Source: a virus
IMG/VR virus record: IMGVR_UViG_3300050821_008083
Span: 1 to 34,405 of that record
DNA: 34,405 nt
Strand: one strand, 5' to 3'
Below, one piece after another: positions 21,436 to 30,186 of the stretch. Numbering within the stretch: position 1 is the stretch's first letter; the number at the start of each line of letters is the position of its first letter. A model generated the notes under the pieces. That model searched no databases and was not told where the DNA came from. It saw nothing but the letters and a program-made list of their open reading frames with translations. The position numbers and the translations under genes are program-made.

Positions 21436-23834
21436 TGCCCCAGGAAAACCAGCTCGCGCACCGCGTTTTGAGCAGCCTTGCGCTGCCGTATCAGACCAAT
21501 GTGTCACCAACGCTGACAGACCCGCATTTTATTTCCGGGTCCACCGATCTCCTCACGAGTATCAACGGTTACGCTGAACGCCGCCCTGGTTTTTCCACAA
21601 ACGTCGAAGCCACGCCCACGACGTTCAACAGCCTGCAGCGCTTGTTCTCCTGGGATCGGTTTGACGGCGTATTCATCATCATGGCCTGCGACATCAACGC
21701 CTCTGGATTTGCGGTGGTCTATAAGTTGCAAGTGGGGATGGACGCGAGCTTTGTATCTATTTACACCGAAGCAACCGCCACTGCCACGCCGTACGACTTC
21801 GTTGTTTCGAACAATACCGTCTATTTCTCAAACGGCTTCTACGTCCGCAAATGGGACCCCATAAACGGCCTCTCAAATTGGGGGATTGCTCAGTACGCGG
21901 CGAATGCCTCAAGCGCGGCCTTCACGGGAACAGGAGCGAATAACGCAAGCGTTGGCACAGTGGCTTGGGTGAATCCCACCAATGTTCAAGGCGCGCCCGA
22001 TACCGTCTACACGACCATGACAGTTCCCGCTGGCCCGACGTATTCCAACTACCTTTTTTGCACCAATTTCGGATTCACAATCCCCTCGGGAAATACAGTG
22101 AGCGGGATTCAAGGGGTCATTCGAGGGCACGTAACCAATGGATTCTTCCCGCCCTTAAACGGAGTGGGCGCATACCTTTTAATTGGAGGCAGCGTTTCAG
22201 GTTCGCCTCGATTCACTTCCATTGGTCTGACCGTGGATGCCAATGGAACGATTGGAGGGCCAACAGACCTTTGGGGCCTGTCTGCGATCAGCCCCGCTCT
22301 TACCAATGCGGTTACGTTTGGCTTGGCGATTTTTTGCAGCTCTACCGCCGCGCACGGTCAGGTGTTTTCGCTCGATTCCTGTCAAGTTACGGTTTTTAAT
22401 TCCGGCGCGCCCAATGTCACTTTTGTTGGCACGGGGCTGACGGCATCCACCGGCTATCAGTACGTTCTTTGCTATGGCAACTCGAACACTGGTCACGTTA
22501 GTTCGCCTTCCCCTGTCACGAATCTTGTCAAGCCGGTGAACCAAGGGATGTCCATTCCCGTGGTGGCGTCCAGCGATGCGCAAGTGAATCAAATTCGGAT
22601 TTTCAGGACCACGGATTCCGCCTCGGGCCTTGGAGGGCAATCCTACTTTGAAATTCCGAACTCCCCGGTTCCGAATACAACTGCGGCCATAACCGACAAC
22701 GCACCGGATATTTCCCTGAACGCACTCTCGATTGCGCCGACGCCGACGTTCAACGATCCGCCGACTCCGATTCAGGGGATGGTGTATTTCTCGGGCCGTA
22801 TCTGGGGCTTCACGGGGAACAAGGTCTGGTTCACGGGGCTAGAGGAAATCACGATTGGAGTACCCGAGGAGTGCATGCCTTCCGGGATCGCCGGGAACTT
22901 CTGGGCCTTCGATCAGCCGGTCCAAGCCCTTATGGTTGCCGGGATCGGCGCGAACCAGGGCCTTGCCGTGCTATGCGGTGGCCGCTTCTACGGCATCCAA
23001 GGGAACTCGCTCGACACCTTTGTGCGCTTTCAGCTCTCAAATCGCCGTGGCGCGCGGAATCGCACATGTGTCTCCGGTCTTGGCGGCATGATGGGCTGGC
23101 TCGATAGCGCGAACCAGGTATGGGCCACGGACGGCACGAATCTAAATGAGCTATCCACGCTCATCCGCAACGATCTCTCAGGGATCACCCAAGCGAGCTG
23201 TTCCTTGACCTTTCATACCGCTGGCCGCTTTCACTGGCTCGTGCTATCGACCGGCACAAAACTCTACGTGTATGATGTGGATCAAGACCAATGGATGCCG
23301 CCGTGGTCCTTCGCGGCGACGTATATCTACAGCGGCGAAATCTCGCCCGGCAATTATGTTCTCATGGCCTCGAACGGAACGAAGGCGCTGCAGCTCAACG
23401 TGGCCGGAACGGCTGGCACATTCAATGACAACGGCGCGACCTATCAGCCGGTCTTGAAATTCGGCCTCTTGTCCGTGGTCCCAGATTACGGATCACGCTT
23501 CTCCTACATCGGAGTCGGCAGTTACAACGAGCCGACGCGAACAGGTTATCCGTCCGTGTTCCAGCTCACCAATAACGGCAATGCGATCAGCGATTTCCTG
23601 ATCTGCCAGGATGACGATCCGACCGTTGCGACCTACCAATCCATCGTAGCGAATAAGGTGGATACGGTTGTGGCCTTCAACCGGCAGAACGGCACGACCA
23701 TGACCCAGCAAGTTTTCCCGACCATTCAACCTGCCGCGCGCTGGATCGGCATGGAAATCAAGCTCGCGAACGCGGATCAAGCTGATAATCTATATGAGCT
23801 GTTCATGGCGTACAAAGGAATCGGAGGCCGCTAA
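21435..23834 (+). CDS. Tail nozzle-like protein (tail tubular B type)
   Basis: This 799-residue protein has the size and tone of podovirus tail nozzle proteins (T7 gp12-like). It opens with a beta strand region and an INGYAERRPGF motif, the family's usual N-x-x-x-x-x-x-RPGF pattern, followed by LFSWDRFDGVFII and many short beta repeats compatible with a propeller (YFSGRIWGFTGN, WATDGTNLNEL, KLYVYDVDQDQW). The C-terminal part repeats strands with Asp and Gly loops. It would sit at the tail tip and channel DNA. The assignment is by motif and order, not by alignment. Confidence 0.72.
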   Translation: MPQENQLAHRVLSSLALPYQTNVSPTLTDPHFISGSTDLLTSINGYAERRPGFSTNVEATPTTFNSLQRLFSWDRFDGVFIIMACDINASGFAVVYKLQVGMDASFVSIYTEATATATPYDFVVSNNTVYFSNGFYVRKWDPINGLSNWGIAQYAANASSAAFTGTGANNASVGTVAWVNPTNVQGAPDTVYTTMTVPAGPTYSNYLFCTNFGFTIPSGNTVSGIQGVIRGHVTNGFFPPLNGVGAYLLIGGSVSGSPRFTSIGLTVDANGTIGGPTDLWGLSAISPALTNAVTFGLAIFCSSTAAHGQVFSLDSCQVTVFNSGAPNVTFVGTGLTASTGYQYVLCYGNSNTGHVSSPSPVTNLVKPVNQGMSIPVVASSDAQVNQIRIFRTTDSASGLGGQSYFEIPNSPVPNTTAAITDNAPDISLNALSIAPTPTFNDPPTPIQGMVYFSGRIWGFTGNKVWFTGLEEITIGVPEECMPSGIAGNFWAFDQPVQALMVAGIGANQGLAVLCGGRFYGIQGNSLDTFVRFQLSNRRGARNRTCVSGLGGMMGWLDSANQVWATDGTNLNELSTLIRNDLSGITQASCSLTFHTAGRFHWLVLSTGTKLYVYDVDQDQWMPPWSFAATYIYSGEISPGNYVLMASNGTKALQLNVAGTAGTFNDNGATYQPVLKFGLLSVVPDYGSRFSYIGVGSYNEPTRTGYPSVFQLTNNGNAISDFLICQDDDPTVATYQSIVANKVDTVVAFNRQNGTTMTQQVFPTIQPAARWIGMEIKLANADQADNLYELFMAYKGIGGR

Positions 23835-24178
23835 TGGCAAACATGAATTTCCCCGACGTGCCGCCCGATCCGAAACGCAACCCCCTCCCGCGCCTGGCTC
23901 AGACGATGGCTTACGGGAGCGGCACCCTCGCGCCAAATGGTCACATTATTTCGCAGCTCCACAGGTTGCGGCGGGGATTCCCTTATATGCGCGGGGGGCT
24001 GCCCGTTCCTCCGGTCCCACAGTTTAAGGGATTGAATCTGTATACGCAGGCAACGCAATTGCCGACCGCTGTGAATCCGGCGCTACGGGCTCCCCTGCAG
24101 CCTGCATTCCGCCAAACGCTTACTTCAACCCGTGTGCGCCGAACCGTGCAAAGCGTGCCGAACGTGGTGACGCCATAA
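23834..24178 (+). CDS. Small Pro-rich hypothetical protein
   Basis: This 114-residue protein is rich in Pro, Arg and Gln (NFPDVPPDPKRNPLPRL) with little regular structure. Its ATG overlaps the nozzle gene stop. A flexible linker or ejection-related role is possible. Not recognised. Confidence 0.6.
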   Translation: MANMNFPDVPPDPKRNPLPRLAQTMAYGSGTLAPNGHIISQLHRLRRGFPYMRGGLPVPPVPQFKGLNLYTQATQLPTAVNPALRAPLQPAFRQTLTSTRVRRTVQSVPNVVTP

Positions 24179-24198
24179 AGGAACAGCTTAAGCTCCGG

Positions 24199-24564
24199 GT
24201 GGCGAAACCGGAGGATTCTGCCCAGATCGTAGAGTGGCTGAATCTAAACAAGGGAAATCTGTTTGACCCGGACGTTCTCTCCTATCCGACCTTGCGCGTC
24301 CTTTGCGCCTACAACAAAGAGCCGGTGAGCTACCTACCAACGCAACGCGCCCTGGTTCTCGAATCGGTTGCCGTGAATCCCAAGGCGGGAGACCTTGACC
24401 GGGCGCAAGCGCTCCGCGATCTCGTGAAGGGATCGGAACTCCTTGCCTCATCGGACGGCATCCGGGAGATATTTCTCTTCGGCAAGGACACGGCAGTGCT
24501 CGACATTGCCGAGGCGCGCGGATTTGAACTCCTCCCCTGGCCCGTCCTGCGCATGAAATTATGA
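24199..24564 (+). CDS. GNAT acetyltransferase-fold protein
   Basis: This 121-residue protein resembles short GNAT-fold phage proteins placed before internal virion genes; T7 gp13 has been linked to the same fold. It begins with a LRVAKPEDSAQIVEWL-like first strand and helix, has RALVLESVAVNP in the place of the acetyl-CoA-binding strand, and ends with LDIAEARGFELLPW, which matches the last helix and strand of the fold. GTG 24199 is the only usable start; codons for KEQLKL, typical of the first strand, lie in frame just upstream without a normal start codon, so the true start may be non-canonical. Confidence 0.55.
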   Translation: MAKPEDSAQIVEWLNLNKGNLFDPDVLSYPTLRVLCAYNKEPVSYLPTQRALVLESVAVNPKAGDLDRAQALRDLVKGSELLASSDGIREIFLFGKDTAVLDIAEARGFELLPWPVLRMKL

Positions 24565-24582
24565 GCAATATCCTGCAATAAG

Positions 24583-24627
24583 TGTCTACTTTTACCCTTA
24601 GCAATTTAGGTATGATAAACCGGATGC
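24583..24627 (+). promoter_or_regulatory. Possible promoter before the internal virion genes
   Basis: TATGAT (24611-24616) in an AT-rich patch is a good -10 match, but the -35 side (TACTTT or CTTTTA) is poor. A start of transcription near 24623 would give an almost leaderless message for the GTG at 24628, which has no clear ribosome site. An ATTTAGGT stretch just before the -10 also occurs at 4841-4848. Confidence 0.3.
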
Positions 24628-25509
24628 GTGAATTCCCTCGTCCACACCCGCATTGTCATCGATATTGCCACAGGCAGGGTGATTGAGTGTGATTCCTTGG
24701 CGTACGAGGGAGCTTGGGAGTTGGCCAAGGGGGGCAACTCCCAATCAGAAATGCAGCAAGCGAATCAGGTAAGCCAGCAACAGCTCCAACTTCAGCAACA
24801 GCAACTCCAGATGCAGCAAAAGCAGCTCGGGATGGTGAATCCCTCCCTCCAGGCCATAATTTCCAATGGTGGGATGCTCCCCGCGCAGCAAGCCGCGATG
24901 ACCACCCAGGCCATGAACGGCCTCGGCCAGCAATACCAAAACCTCTATGGATCGCTCTCCTCAACGCTTGCTGCACGCGGCCTTACAGGCGGTCAAAACG
25001 CTGGGGGTGGCGGCATTGCGGCAAGCTTTGGTGCGCTCGGCGCGCAGCAAGCGGGGCAGGAATCGCAACTCCTGAACGACATCCAGCTCCAGAAGGGCCA
25101 GCAACTCCAAGGCGCTCTCGGCATGGGCCTTGGGGAAGGATCGATGTATGGGTCCCAAGCTGGGCAGGCGGGCGGTCTTGGCGTTGGCGCACTCGGCAGC
25201 GCCGTGACAGCGGCGAACAATGCCGACCAGGCGCAGACGGGATTCTGGGGATCGCTTGTCGGCGGTCTTGCTGGTCTCGGTTCAGCGGGAATTTTGAAAT
25301 GCTGGGTGGCCGCAGAGCTGTATGGCGGATGGTTCGCCCCGGAAACGGTCACGATTCGCGCGTGGCTTTTCTCCACATGGTACATGGCTCCATTTTGTTT
25401 CTTCTACCGGATCATGGGCCGACGCTGGGCGGAACTTATTCGCCAGAAGCCCATGCTAAGGCGCTCAACTAAATTACTTTTCGATCTGTTTTTGCGGTGC
25501 GCCGAATGA
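24628..25509 (+). CDS. Internal virion-type protein with Gln-rich coiled coil
   Basis: This 293-residue protein has an N-terminal RIVIDIATGRVIE segment of a kind seen in phage internal or tail proteins, then a Gln-rich coiled coil (about residues 48-75), a Gly/Ala/Gln-rich middle, a hydrophobic FWGSLVGGLAGLGSAGI patch, and a C-terminal domain of about 65 residues starting CWVAAELYGGWFAPET and ending in a helical LIRQKPMLRR stretch, a terminal module found in many phage proteins. It likely enters the host with the DNA. The start is GTG; its TGA overlaps the HNH gene ATG. Confidence 0.65.
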   Translation: MNSLVHTRIVIDIATGRVIECDSLAYEGAWELAKGGNSQSEMQQANQVSQQQLQLQQQQLQMQQKQLGMVNPSLQAIISNGGMLPAQQAAMTTQAMNGLGQQYQNLYGSLSSTLAARGLTGGQNAGGGGIAASFGALGAQQAGQESQLLNDIQLQKGQQLQGALGMGLGEGSMYGSQAGQAGGLGVGALGSAVTAANNADQAQTGFWGSLVGGLAGLGSAGILKCWVAAELYGGWFAPETVTIRAWLFSTWYMAPFCFFYRIMGRRWAELIRQKPMLRRSTKLLFDLFLRCAE

Positions 25510-25970
25510 TTCCCGCAACTGTAACTGGTCGCGCCCGGTCAGGCTACCGGCATGGAGACGCTCGCAGGAACCGGCAAGCTCCCGAACACCACACGTGGTC
25601 GATGATGAAATTCCGTTGCTGTAATCCCAAGGCGACCAGTTTTGAATATTATGGTGACCGAGGGATTAAAGTCTGCAAGCGCTGGCTGGACAGCTATGAA
25701 AATTTTCTAGCTGACATGGGACGTAAACCCTCTCCCAAACATTCCATTGAACGGATCGACAACGACGGGCATTACGAGCCTGGCAATTGCAAGTGGGCGA
25801 CTCGGGCAGAGCAAATGGGCAATCGTAGAGCATATAAAATCCGGGAATTTTGTACCAAGGGACACCGGATGAACCCCGAAAATACTTACATTTTTCCAAA
25901 TACGCACCGCAGAAGGTGTCGTGAATGTTTTAAGAATTGGCATAAAAATTGGTACGAGGGGGCACAATGA
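25506..25970 (+). CDS. HNH-type endonuclease with C-terminal zinc finger
   Basis: This 154-residue protein matches the common free-standing phage HNH family: EHHTWSMMKFRC, YYGDRGIKVCKRW (residues 48-60), then KHSIERIDNDGHYEPGNCKWAT (78-99), where H79, N86 and N94 supply the nuclease core, then AEQMGNRR. The last 40 residues form CTKGHRMN and RRRCRECF, a CxxxH...CxxC zinc finger used for DNA recognition. The start is ATG 25506, forming ATGA with the upstream stop, and its own stop forms ATGA with the next ATG, so the gene is inserted without disturbing either neighbour. Confidence 0.82.
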   Translation: MIPATVTGRARSGYRHGDARRNRQAPEHHTWSMMKFRCCNPKATSFEYYGDRGIKVCKRWLDSYENFLADMGRKPSPKHSIERIDNDGHYEPGNCKWATRAEQMGNRRAYKIREFCTKGHRMNPENTYIFPNTHRRRCRECFKNWHKNWYEGAQ

Positions 25971-27568
25971 GCGACGGAGCGCTTCCCCTCACCCCGCCCG
26001 ATCCTCAGGCGCTACAGCAAGCCTTGACGCAAATGTCACCGGCAGTGACAGGGCAGCAAGCGCCTCCGAACATGCCGCAGCAAACTCTTCCGCCTGCCAT
26101 GCCCCCGCCAGAGCAGGCCCAGCCGCCGCTTGATGTGAACCTTGGCACCGCGACCCAAGGACAACAGAAACCGCAGACAGCTCCTCCGAAGCAAAGCGCC
26201 GTTCCCGCGCTCGCTGGATTCCTGCAGCAAATGATTAAAGGTCCGGGATACGAGGGCGGTACGGGCAGTCCGGGCAGCGCTGGCTCGCAACCTGGCCGTC
26301 CCATCTCTCGCCTCGATAGCTTTGAAAGTTTCATCGGCAACTTCCTCAATTCTTTCTCGCAGGGAATGTCCAACGCTGGCACCGGTCCCGCAGCGAATGC
26401 GCGCGGCTTCGGCGCGGCAGTCCAGGCTCCCTACCAACGCGAACTGCAGCAATACCAACTCGGCCAGCAACAACAGGTTCAGCAAGCGCAGGTCGCGCAG
26501 ACGCAAGCGGAGACCGAGCGCACCCAGGCGCAGGCACAGAAAGTGCCAGTGCAGCCGTACGGGCCACAGGGGCCGACGATCTACATGTCGGCGCAGGAAG
26601 CTAAGGGCATCATGCAGGCTGGAGTGGCTGGCCAAGCGAAGGTCGCCGCGCAAAGCGTCAATCGATTCAAGATGGGGCCGTTTGGAATTTACGATACGCA
26701 AACGGGACAGAATGTAAGCGGTACGGGCGGTGGCGGGATGATGGGCGTTGCCAAAGTGACGCCCGACATGGTGTCACGAGGCGTGCCTCCCCAACTCCTT
26801 GGATCAAACCAAAAGAACTCCGACATCGCGTCCTACATGAACGCGCGGTCTCGTGGTGAAGTGATCGGACAAGGCGCGGAAGGACCGTCCCTCGTTGACA
26901 AGGGTCTCGCTGCGGCAACTGGAGGACAGCAAGGTGTGACCGGGCTTGGACTCGGCAATCCTGGGGCTGGCCGACCGATGGAAGTCGGCGATCCGAACAA
27001 TCCAGGGCAGACCAAGATCGTCTCTGGCGAAACCGCCGTCCGCCTCGGCATGCCTGGTCGCGGATCGGCATCTGTCACCATTCCTGCCAATACCCTGAAA
27101 TATTTTACATCCGGGGACGGCGGCAAGCTCCTCACTAATTTCAACACCGCAACGCAACATTTACAGCTCCTCTCGCGTCTGGGCAAGGCGCTTGAGGAGG
27201 GTGACTATCCTTCTATCAACAGCCTTTCCCAATCCTGGAAAACAGCAACCGGCCAGGCGGCACCAACGAATTTCCAACTCGTCCGCGAAGCGGTCTCGGG
27301 CGAAGTTGCCAAGACATTCGCGGGGACAGCCACCGTGGATGAGATTGGCCGCATCACTGCGGCGGTTCAGAAAGCGCCCTCCTCGGCTCAATTAGATGGA
27401 GCAGTGCAGACCGCGACTGATCTCATGCAAGGGAAAATTGACGCGCTTGCTAAACAATACAAGGGAGGCATGCAGTCGAAACCGGCATTTCCGACTCCTC
27501 CCAGCGCCACCGGAAACGTCTCAAGTGCCGTTCAGTCGCTTAAACAAAAATATGGGGCACCTCAGTAA
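25967..27568 (+). CDS. Internal virion / ejection protein
   Basis: This 533-residue protein starts at ATG 25967 behind GAGGGGG. The first 100 residues are Pro- and Gln-rich and unstructured; a helical Gln-rich stretch follows (ELQQYQLGQQQQVQQAQVAQ), then a Gly-rich middle. The C-terminal 150 residues form a helical bundle with LLTNFNTATQHLQLLSRL and QLDGAVQTATDLMQGKIDAL. This layout, flexible then helical and membrane- or DNA-interacting, fits proteins ejected with the genome. No enzymatic motif is seen. Confidence 0.68.
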   Translation: MSDGALPLTPPDPQALQQALTQMSPAVTGQQAPPNMPQQTLPPAMPPPEQAQPPLDVNLGTATQGQQKPQTAPPKQSAVPALAGFLQQMIKGPGYEGGTGSPGSAGSQPGRPISRLDSFESFIGNFLNSFSQGMSNAGTGPAANARGFGAAVQAPYQRELQQYQLGQQQQVQQAQVAQTQAETERTQAQAQKVPVQPYGPQGPTIYMSAQEAKGIMQAGVAGQAKVAAQSVNRFKMGPFGIYDTQTGQNVSGTGGGGMMGVAKVTPDMVSRGVPPQLLGSNQKNSDIASYMNARSRGEVIGQGAEGPSLVDKGLAAATGGQQGVTGLGLGNPGAGRPMEVGDPNNPGQTKIVSGETAVRLGMPGRGSASVTIPANTLKYFTSGDGGKLLTNFNTATQHLQLLSRLGKALEEGDYPSINSLSQSWKTATGQAAPTNFQLVREAVSGEVAKTFAGTATVDEIGRITAAVQKAPSSAQLDGAVQTATDLMQGKIDALAKQYKGGMQSKPAFPTPPSATGNVSSAVQSLKQKYGAPQ

Positions 27569-29109
27569 TGGCCCAGGCTCCCAACGTCGCCGGGATGATG
27601 ACCGATCCTGATTTTCAAGCACTCGCGCCATCCGACAAGCGGGCGGCTTTAACGGCTGTGACGGGCGATAAGTCCTTTGACTCTCTGGATGACGGCGAGA
27701 CGATGCAGTTTGTTTCCGGGTTTCCCTCCACAAAGGGCGGCAATCCACTCCTCGCCGCGCAAGGACTTGGCAACATCGATCCATCACAGCAAGCGCAACA
27801 ACAGCTTGCCACGCAAGACCAACAATTAATGCAGGGTGCTGCGGGTGCGAACGAAAAAGGTGCCACGAGTGCGATGCGCGCCGCCCGCCAAGGATTAACA
27901 CGGAAAGTTGTAGTGAGCGGCGCGAGCGCACTGCCAGCGGTCGGTACGGTTGTCGGCAGTGCGCTTGGATCAGAAGTTCCGGGCGCTGGCAATGTCGCTG
28001 GGGCCGCTCTTGGCGGTGCGGGTGGCGAGGCCGCGAAAAAAGGTTTCCTCGCTATGATCGGCCAGAATCAGCAAGCCCCATTTAGCGGGCAAAATCTGCA
28101 AGATATTGGCATGGCCGGTGCCCAAGGCGCGGGCGCTGAAATGGGAGGCCAGATCATAGGCAAAGGCTTGGAGGCGGTTTCTCCCGCAATTGGCCGGGGA
28201 ATTCAGAAATTGATGGGCGAGTCGCCCGAGCGCATCGCCGAGTTGCAATCTCTTTTCCCTAAAGAGCGAGCGCTGGAAGGAGCAGTCAATCAAGCGGAAG
28301 AGGGATCACGCACGGCATTCAAGGCCGCGTACGACAATATGGGGATCGATGCCGCCTCGGTGAATGTGGCGAAGTCGCGCAACCTGGCCAACAATGCAGC
28401 GGAGGAGCTTTCGAAATTCACGGGAGTTCCGCGACCTCTTAGCAAGGTCACGGACATTCCCAGGCCCTCCGAAAGCATGCTTGTCGGCAACGATCCGGGG
28501 ACGATCCTCGATCAGCTCGCCTCCTGGGATCAAGTCCCGTTTCGTGACGCGCAACGATTTCGCGAGGGACTTGAAACCTACATCTCGAAGTCGCGGCCAC
28601 CTGCGCAGGTCTACAACGCGCTCAAACAGGTCTCAGGCGCGCTCAGTGATGGCCTAAAAGCAACCGCAGATACCGAAGGAAAACTCCCGGAATATCTCGC
28701 GGCAAATAAAATGTTCAAGGAGCACGCGGCTGATTTCTGGAATAAAGGCGCGCCTCTGCGGGACTATTTGCCGATTCAAAAGGGCGGAAAAGTTGTGCCG
28801 GGCCAGGAAGGTGCAACGCTAAATCGTCTAACGCAGACCGCAAACCAAAGTCGGGCGCTTGATGCTCTACAGAGACGCGGCGTACCGACCGACACTATCA
28901 AGGCGATTTTGAGCCAGGGAACCGATGCAGTGAAAACGAATATTGCGGATGCGGTCACTTTGAAAAATATGGGACAGGGAGTGCTGGATCAGCAAGCAAG
29001 AGCGCCTGTGCGAGCTGCGGTTTTGAAGCGTGGAATGGAAGCTGTGGGCATTGGGAGTGGCGGGATTCTTGCCGACTATCTCGCTCGTAAGGTGGGGGCA
29101 AGAAAATGA
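27568..29109 (+). CDS. Internal virion protein with Gly/Ala-rich hydrophobic segment
   Basis: This 513-residue protein overlaps the preceding stop by one base. After a helical start it has a Gly/Ala-rich hydrophobic region (about residues 105-155: VVVSGASALPAVGTVVGSAL and AGNVAGAALGGAGGEAA) able to enter membranes, then a long helical C-terminus (RDAQRFREGLETYIS, VYNALKQVSGALSDG). This is typical of a DNA-ejection conduit or internal core protein. It is the last gene of the internal-protein run. Confidence 0.68.
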   Translation: MAQAPNVAGMMTDPDFQALAPSDKRAALTAVTGDKSFDSLDDGETMQFVSGFPSTKGGNPLLAAQGLGNIDPSQQAQQQLATQDQQLMQGAAGANEKGATSAMRAARQGLTRKVVVSGASALPAVGTVVGSALGSEVPGAGNVAGAALGGAGGEAAKKGFLAMIGQNQQAPFSGQNLQDIGMAGAQGAGAEMGGQIIGKGLEAVSPAIGRGIQKLMGESPERIAELQSLFPKERALEGAVNQAEEGSRTAFKAAYDNMGIDAASVNVAKSRNLANNAAEELSKFTGVPRPLSKVTDIPRPSESMLVGNDPGTILDQLASWDQVPFRDAQRFREGLETYISKSRPPAQVYNALKQVSGALSDGLKATADTEGKLPEYLAANKMFKEHAADFWNKGAPLRDYLPIQKGGKVVPGQEGATLNRLTQTANQSRALDALQRRGVPTDTIKAILSQGTDAVKTNIADAVTLKNMGQGVLDQQARAPVRAAVLKRGMEAVGIGSGGILADYLARKVGARK

Positions 29110-29110
29110 C

Positions 29111-29233
29111 TCAGCTTCTAAGTTTTCGTGCTTCGCTAGGCGACATAAAAAAGACCAGATAAATCATTTTGCCTACTGATCTGAGGCATTGCCAAAAACA
29201 GAGGGCAGCTACGATTTCAAGCAGTAAGGTCAT
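29111..29233 (-). CDS. Minus-strand small membrane ORF
   Basis: This 40-residue ORF is read against all its neighbours. Its ATG has a textbook ribosome site (AAAGGAG, 7-base spacer), and upstream on the same strand are a TTGACC and, 16 bases later, GATACT. The product starts MTLLLEIVAALCFW and contains a hydrophobic stretch broken by Gln, Arg and Lys, then a short basic tail (SPSEARKLRS), so it may be one or two short membrane helices. It ends just beyond the stop of the plus-strand gene, in otherwise empty sequence. Not recognised. Confidence 0.5.
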   Translation of the reverse strand: MTLLLEIVAALCFWQCLRSVGKMIYLVFFMSPSEARKLRS

Positions 29234-29243
29234 GGTCGGACTC

Positions 29244-29310
29244 CTTTGTTAGCAAAGTATCATAAATGTATACGTGGGGTCAATGTTTATGATTTGTGGG
29301 CGTCCTAACT
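29244..29310 (-). promoter_or_regulatory. Possible promoter for the minus-strand small ORF
   Basis: On the minus strand TTGACC is followed after 16 bases by GATACT, then about 20 bases to the ribosome site of the 40-residue ORF. On the plus strand the same AT-rich patch has TTGTTA and, 17 bases on, TATACG, which could start transcription of the lysis genes, so the region may be divergent. Neither pair is perfect. Confidence 0.35.
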
Positions 29311-29450
29311 GCCAATGCTATGAAATACTGCCGGGCATCCATCTCCATCCGCCCGTCACCGTCGAGGACAAGACCGACCGCAAGCCCAAGCGGAGAATGA
29401 AGCCTAAGAAGGAGGCCCGGCAATGGACGATGTTTCCGAATCCCACCTAG
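29289..29450 (+). CDS. Small basic protein before the endolysin
   Basis: This 53-residue ORF overlaps the endolysin gene by 28 bases and contains the AAGGAGG that serves it. The product has CxxxxCxC near its N-terminus (MICGRPNCQC) and a Lys/Arg-rich middle. A GTGGGG about 10 bases upstream could bind ribosomes. Not recognised; possibly a leader gene that couples endolysin translation. Confidence 0.5.
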   Translation: MICGRPNCQCYEILPGIHLHPPVTVEDKTDRKPKRRMKPKKEARQWTMFPNPT

Positions 29451-29929
29451 CGAGCGTGCATCCTGAACTCGCGCGGCGCGTGCGTGAGATGGCCGAGAAG
29501 GTTCGCCTGAACGGTCCCGTGATCCGCGTGACCTGCGGACTCCGCACTTGGGCGCAACAGGACGTGCTCTTCGACCAGGGCCGCACCTTGCCGGGGAAGG
29601 TGGTCACAAATGCTGCCGGTGGCCGCTCCGCTCATAATTTCGGTTACGCGGTCGATATAGCGGTCGAGGACGAAGCATTCCCAATGTTCAAGCCCGACTG
29701 GAATTCAATGGACATTCAATGGAAACAAGTCTTGGGGATGGCTCTTGGCTGCGGTCTCGCCGAGGGCGCGCAGTGGAGGAGTTTCCCGGATATGCCGCAC
29801 CTCTACCTCAATGAGCTGCCAGCGGACCCGACCGAAGAAATGCGATCCGTCCTGCAGCGAGGAGGCATGGATGCTTTATGGGCCTACTTCTCGGAGACCT
29901 ACAAGGTGCCACTTACGGAGGCCGTGTAA
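29423..29929 (+). CDS. Endolysin, peptidase M15 family
   Basis: This 168-residue protein is a zinc D,D- or L,D-peptidase that cuts peptide cross-links of the cell wall. The SAHNFGYAVD motif (residues 69-78) supplies ligands H71 and D78, and PDMPHLYL (123-129 region) supplies H126; the VTCGLRTWAQQDVLFDQGR segment before them is the usual substrate-side helix. Length suits a catalytic domain without a wall-binding domain, and no signal peptide is seen, so export needs a holin. AAGGAGG precedes the ATG. Small membrane protein genes follow. Confidence 0.88.
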   Translation: MDDVSESHLASVHPELARRVREMAEKVRLNGPVIRVTCGLRTWAQQDVLFDQGRTLPGKVVTNAAGGRSAHNFGYAVDIAVEDEAFPMFKPDWNSMDIQWKQVLGMALGCGLAEGAQWRSFPDMPHLYLNELPADPTEEMRSVLQRGGMDALWAYFSETYKVPLTEAV

Positions 29930-29931
29930 TT

Positions 29932-30186
29932 ATGAGCCCACACGAAATGCAAGACCTTGTTTTCCATGTGATCGTCGGCTGCTCGGTCGCTCATACACTC
30001 TTGCCGCCCTGGGATTTCCTGGATCAATTTCCCACCGCGCAGAAGTACTACAAGGTTTTCATCTATATCGTGGGTTACGTGGCGCTCAACGGTCGCAGCA
30101 CGGTCTATAAGTCCATCTCGGCTAGTAACGGGAATACGCCCGCGCCTCCAGCGCCGCCCGCTGCGCCCGTACCGCCAAAGCAATGA
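29932..30186 (+). CDS. Holin candidate, two hydrophobic segments
   Basis: This 84-residue protein has hydrophobic stretches at about residues 8-25 (LVFHVIVGCSVAHTLLPP) and 40-54 (YKVFIYIVGYVAL), followed by a Pro/Ala-rich tail. Placement directly behind the endolysin and before a membrane-anchored coiled-coil protein fits a holin or antiholin of the two-segment type. GGAGG lies 11 bases before the ATG. The second segment is short, so membrane topology is uncertain. Confidence 0.55.
   Translation: MSPHEMQDLVFHVIVGCSVAHTLLPPWDFLDQFPTAQKYYKVFIYIVGYVALNGRSTVYKSISASNGNTPAPPAPPAAPVPPKQ

Noticed and set aside
26036-26701. 221-codon minus-strand frame opposite the ejection protein gene
   Set aside because: It is an Arg- and Leu-rich complement of Gln- and Ala-rich codons, with no start signal.
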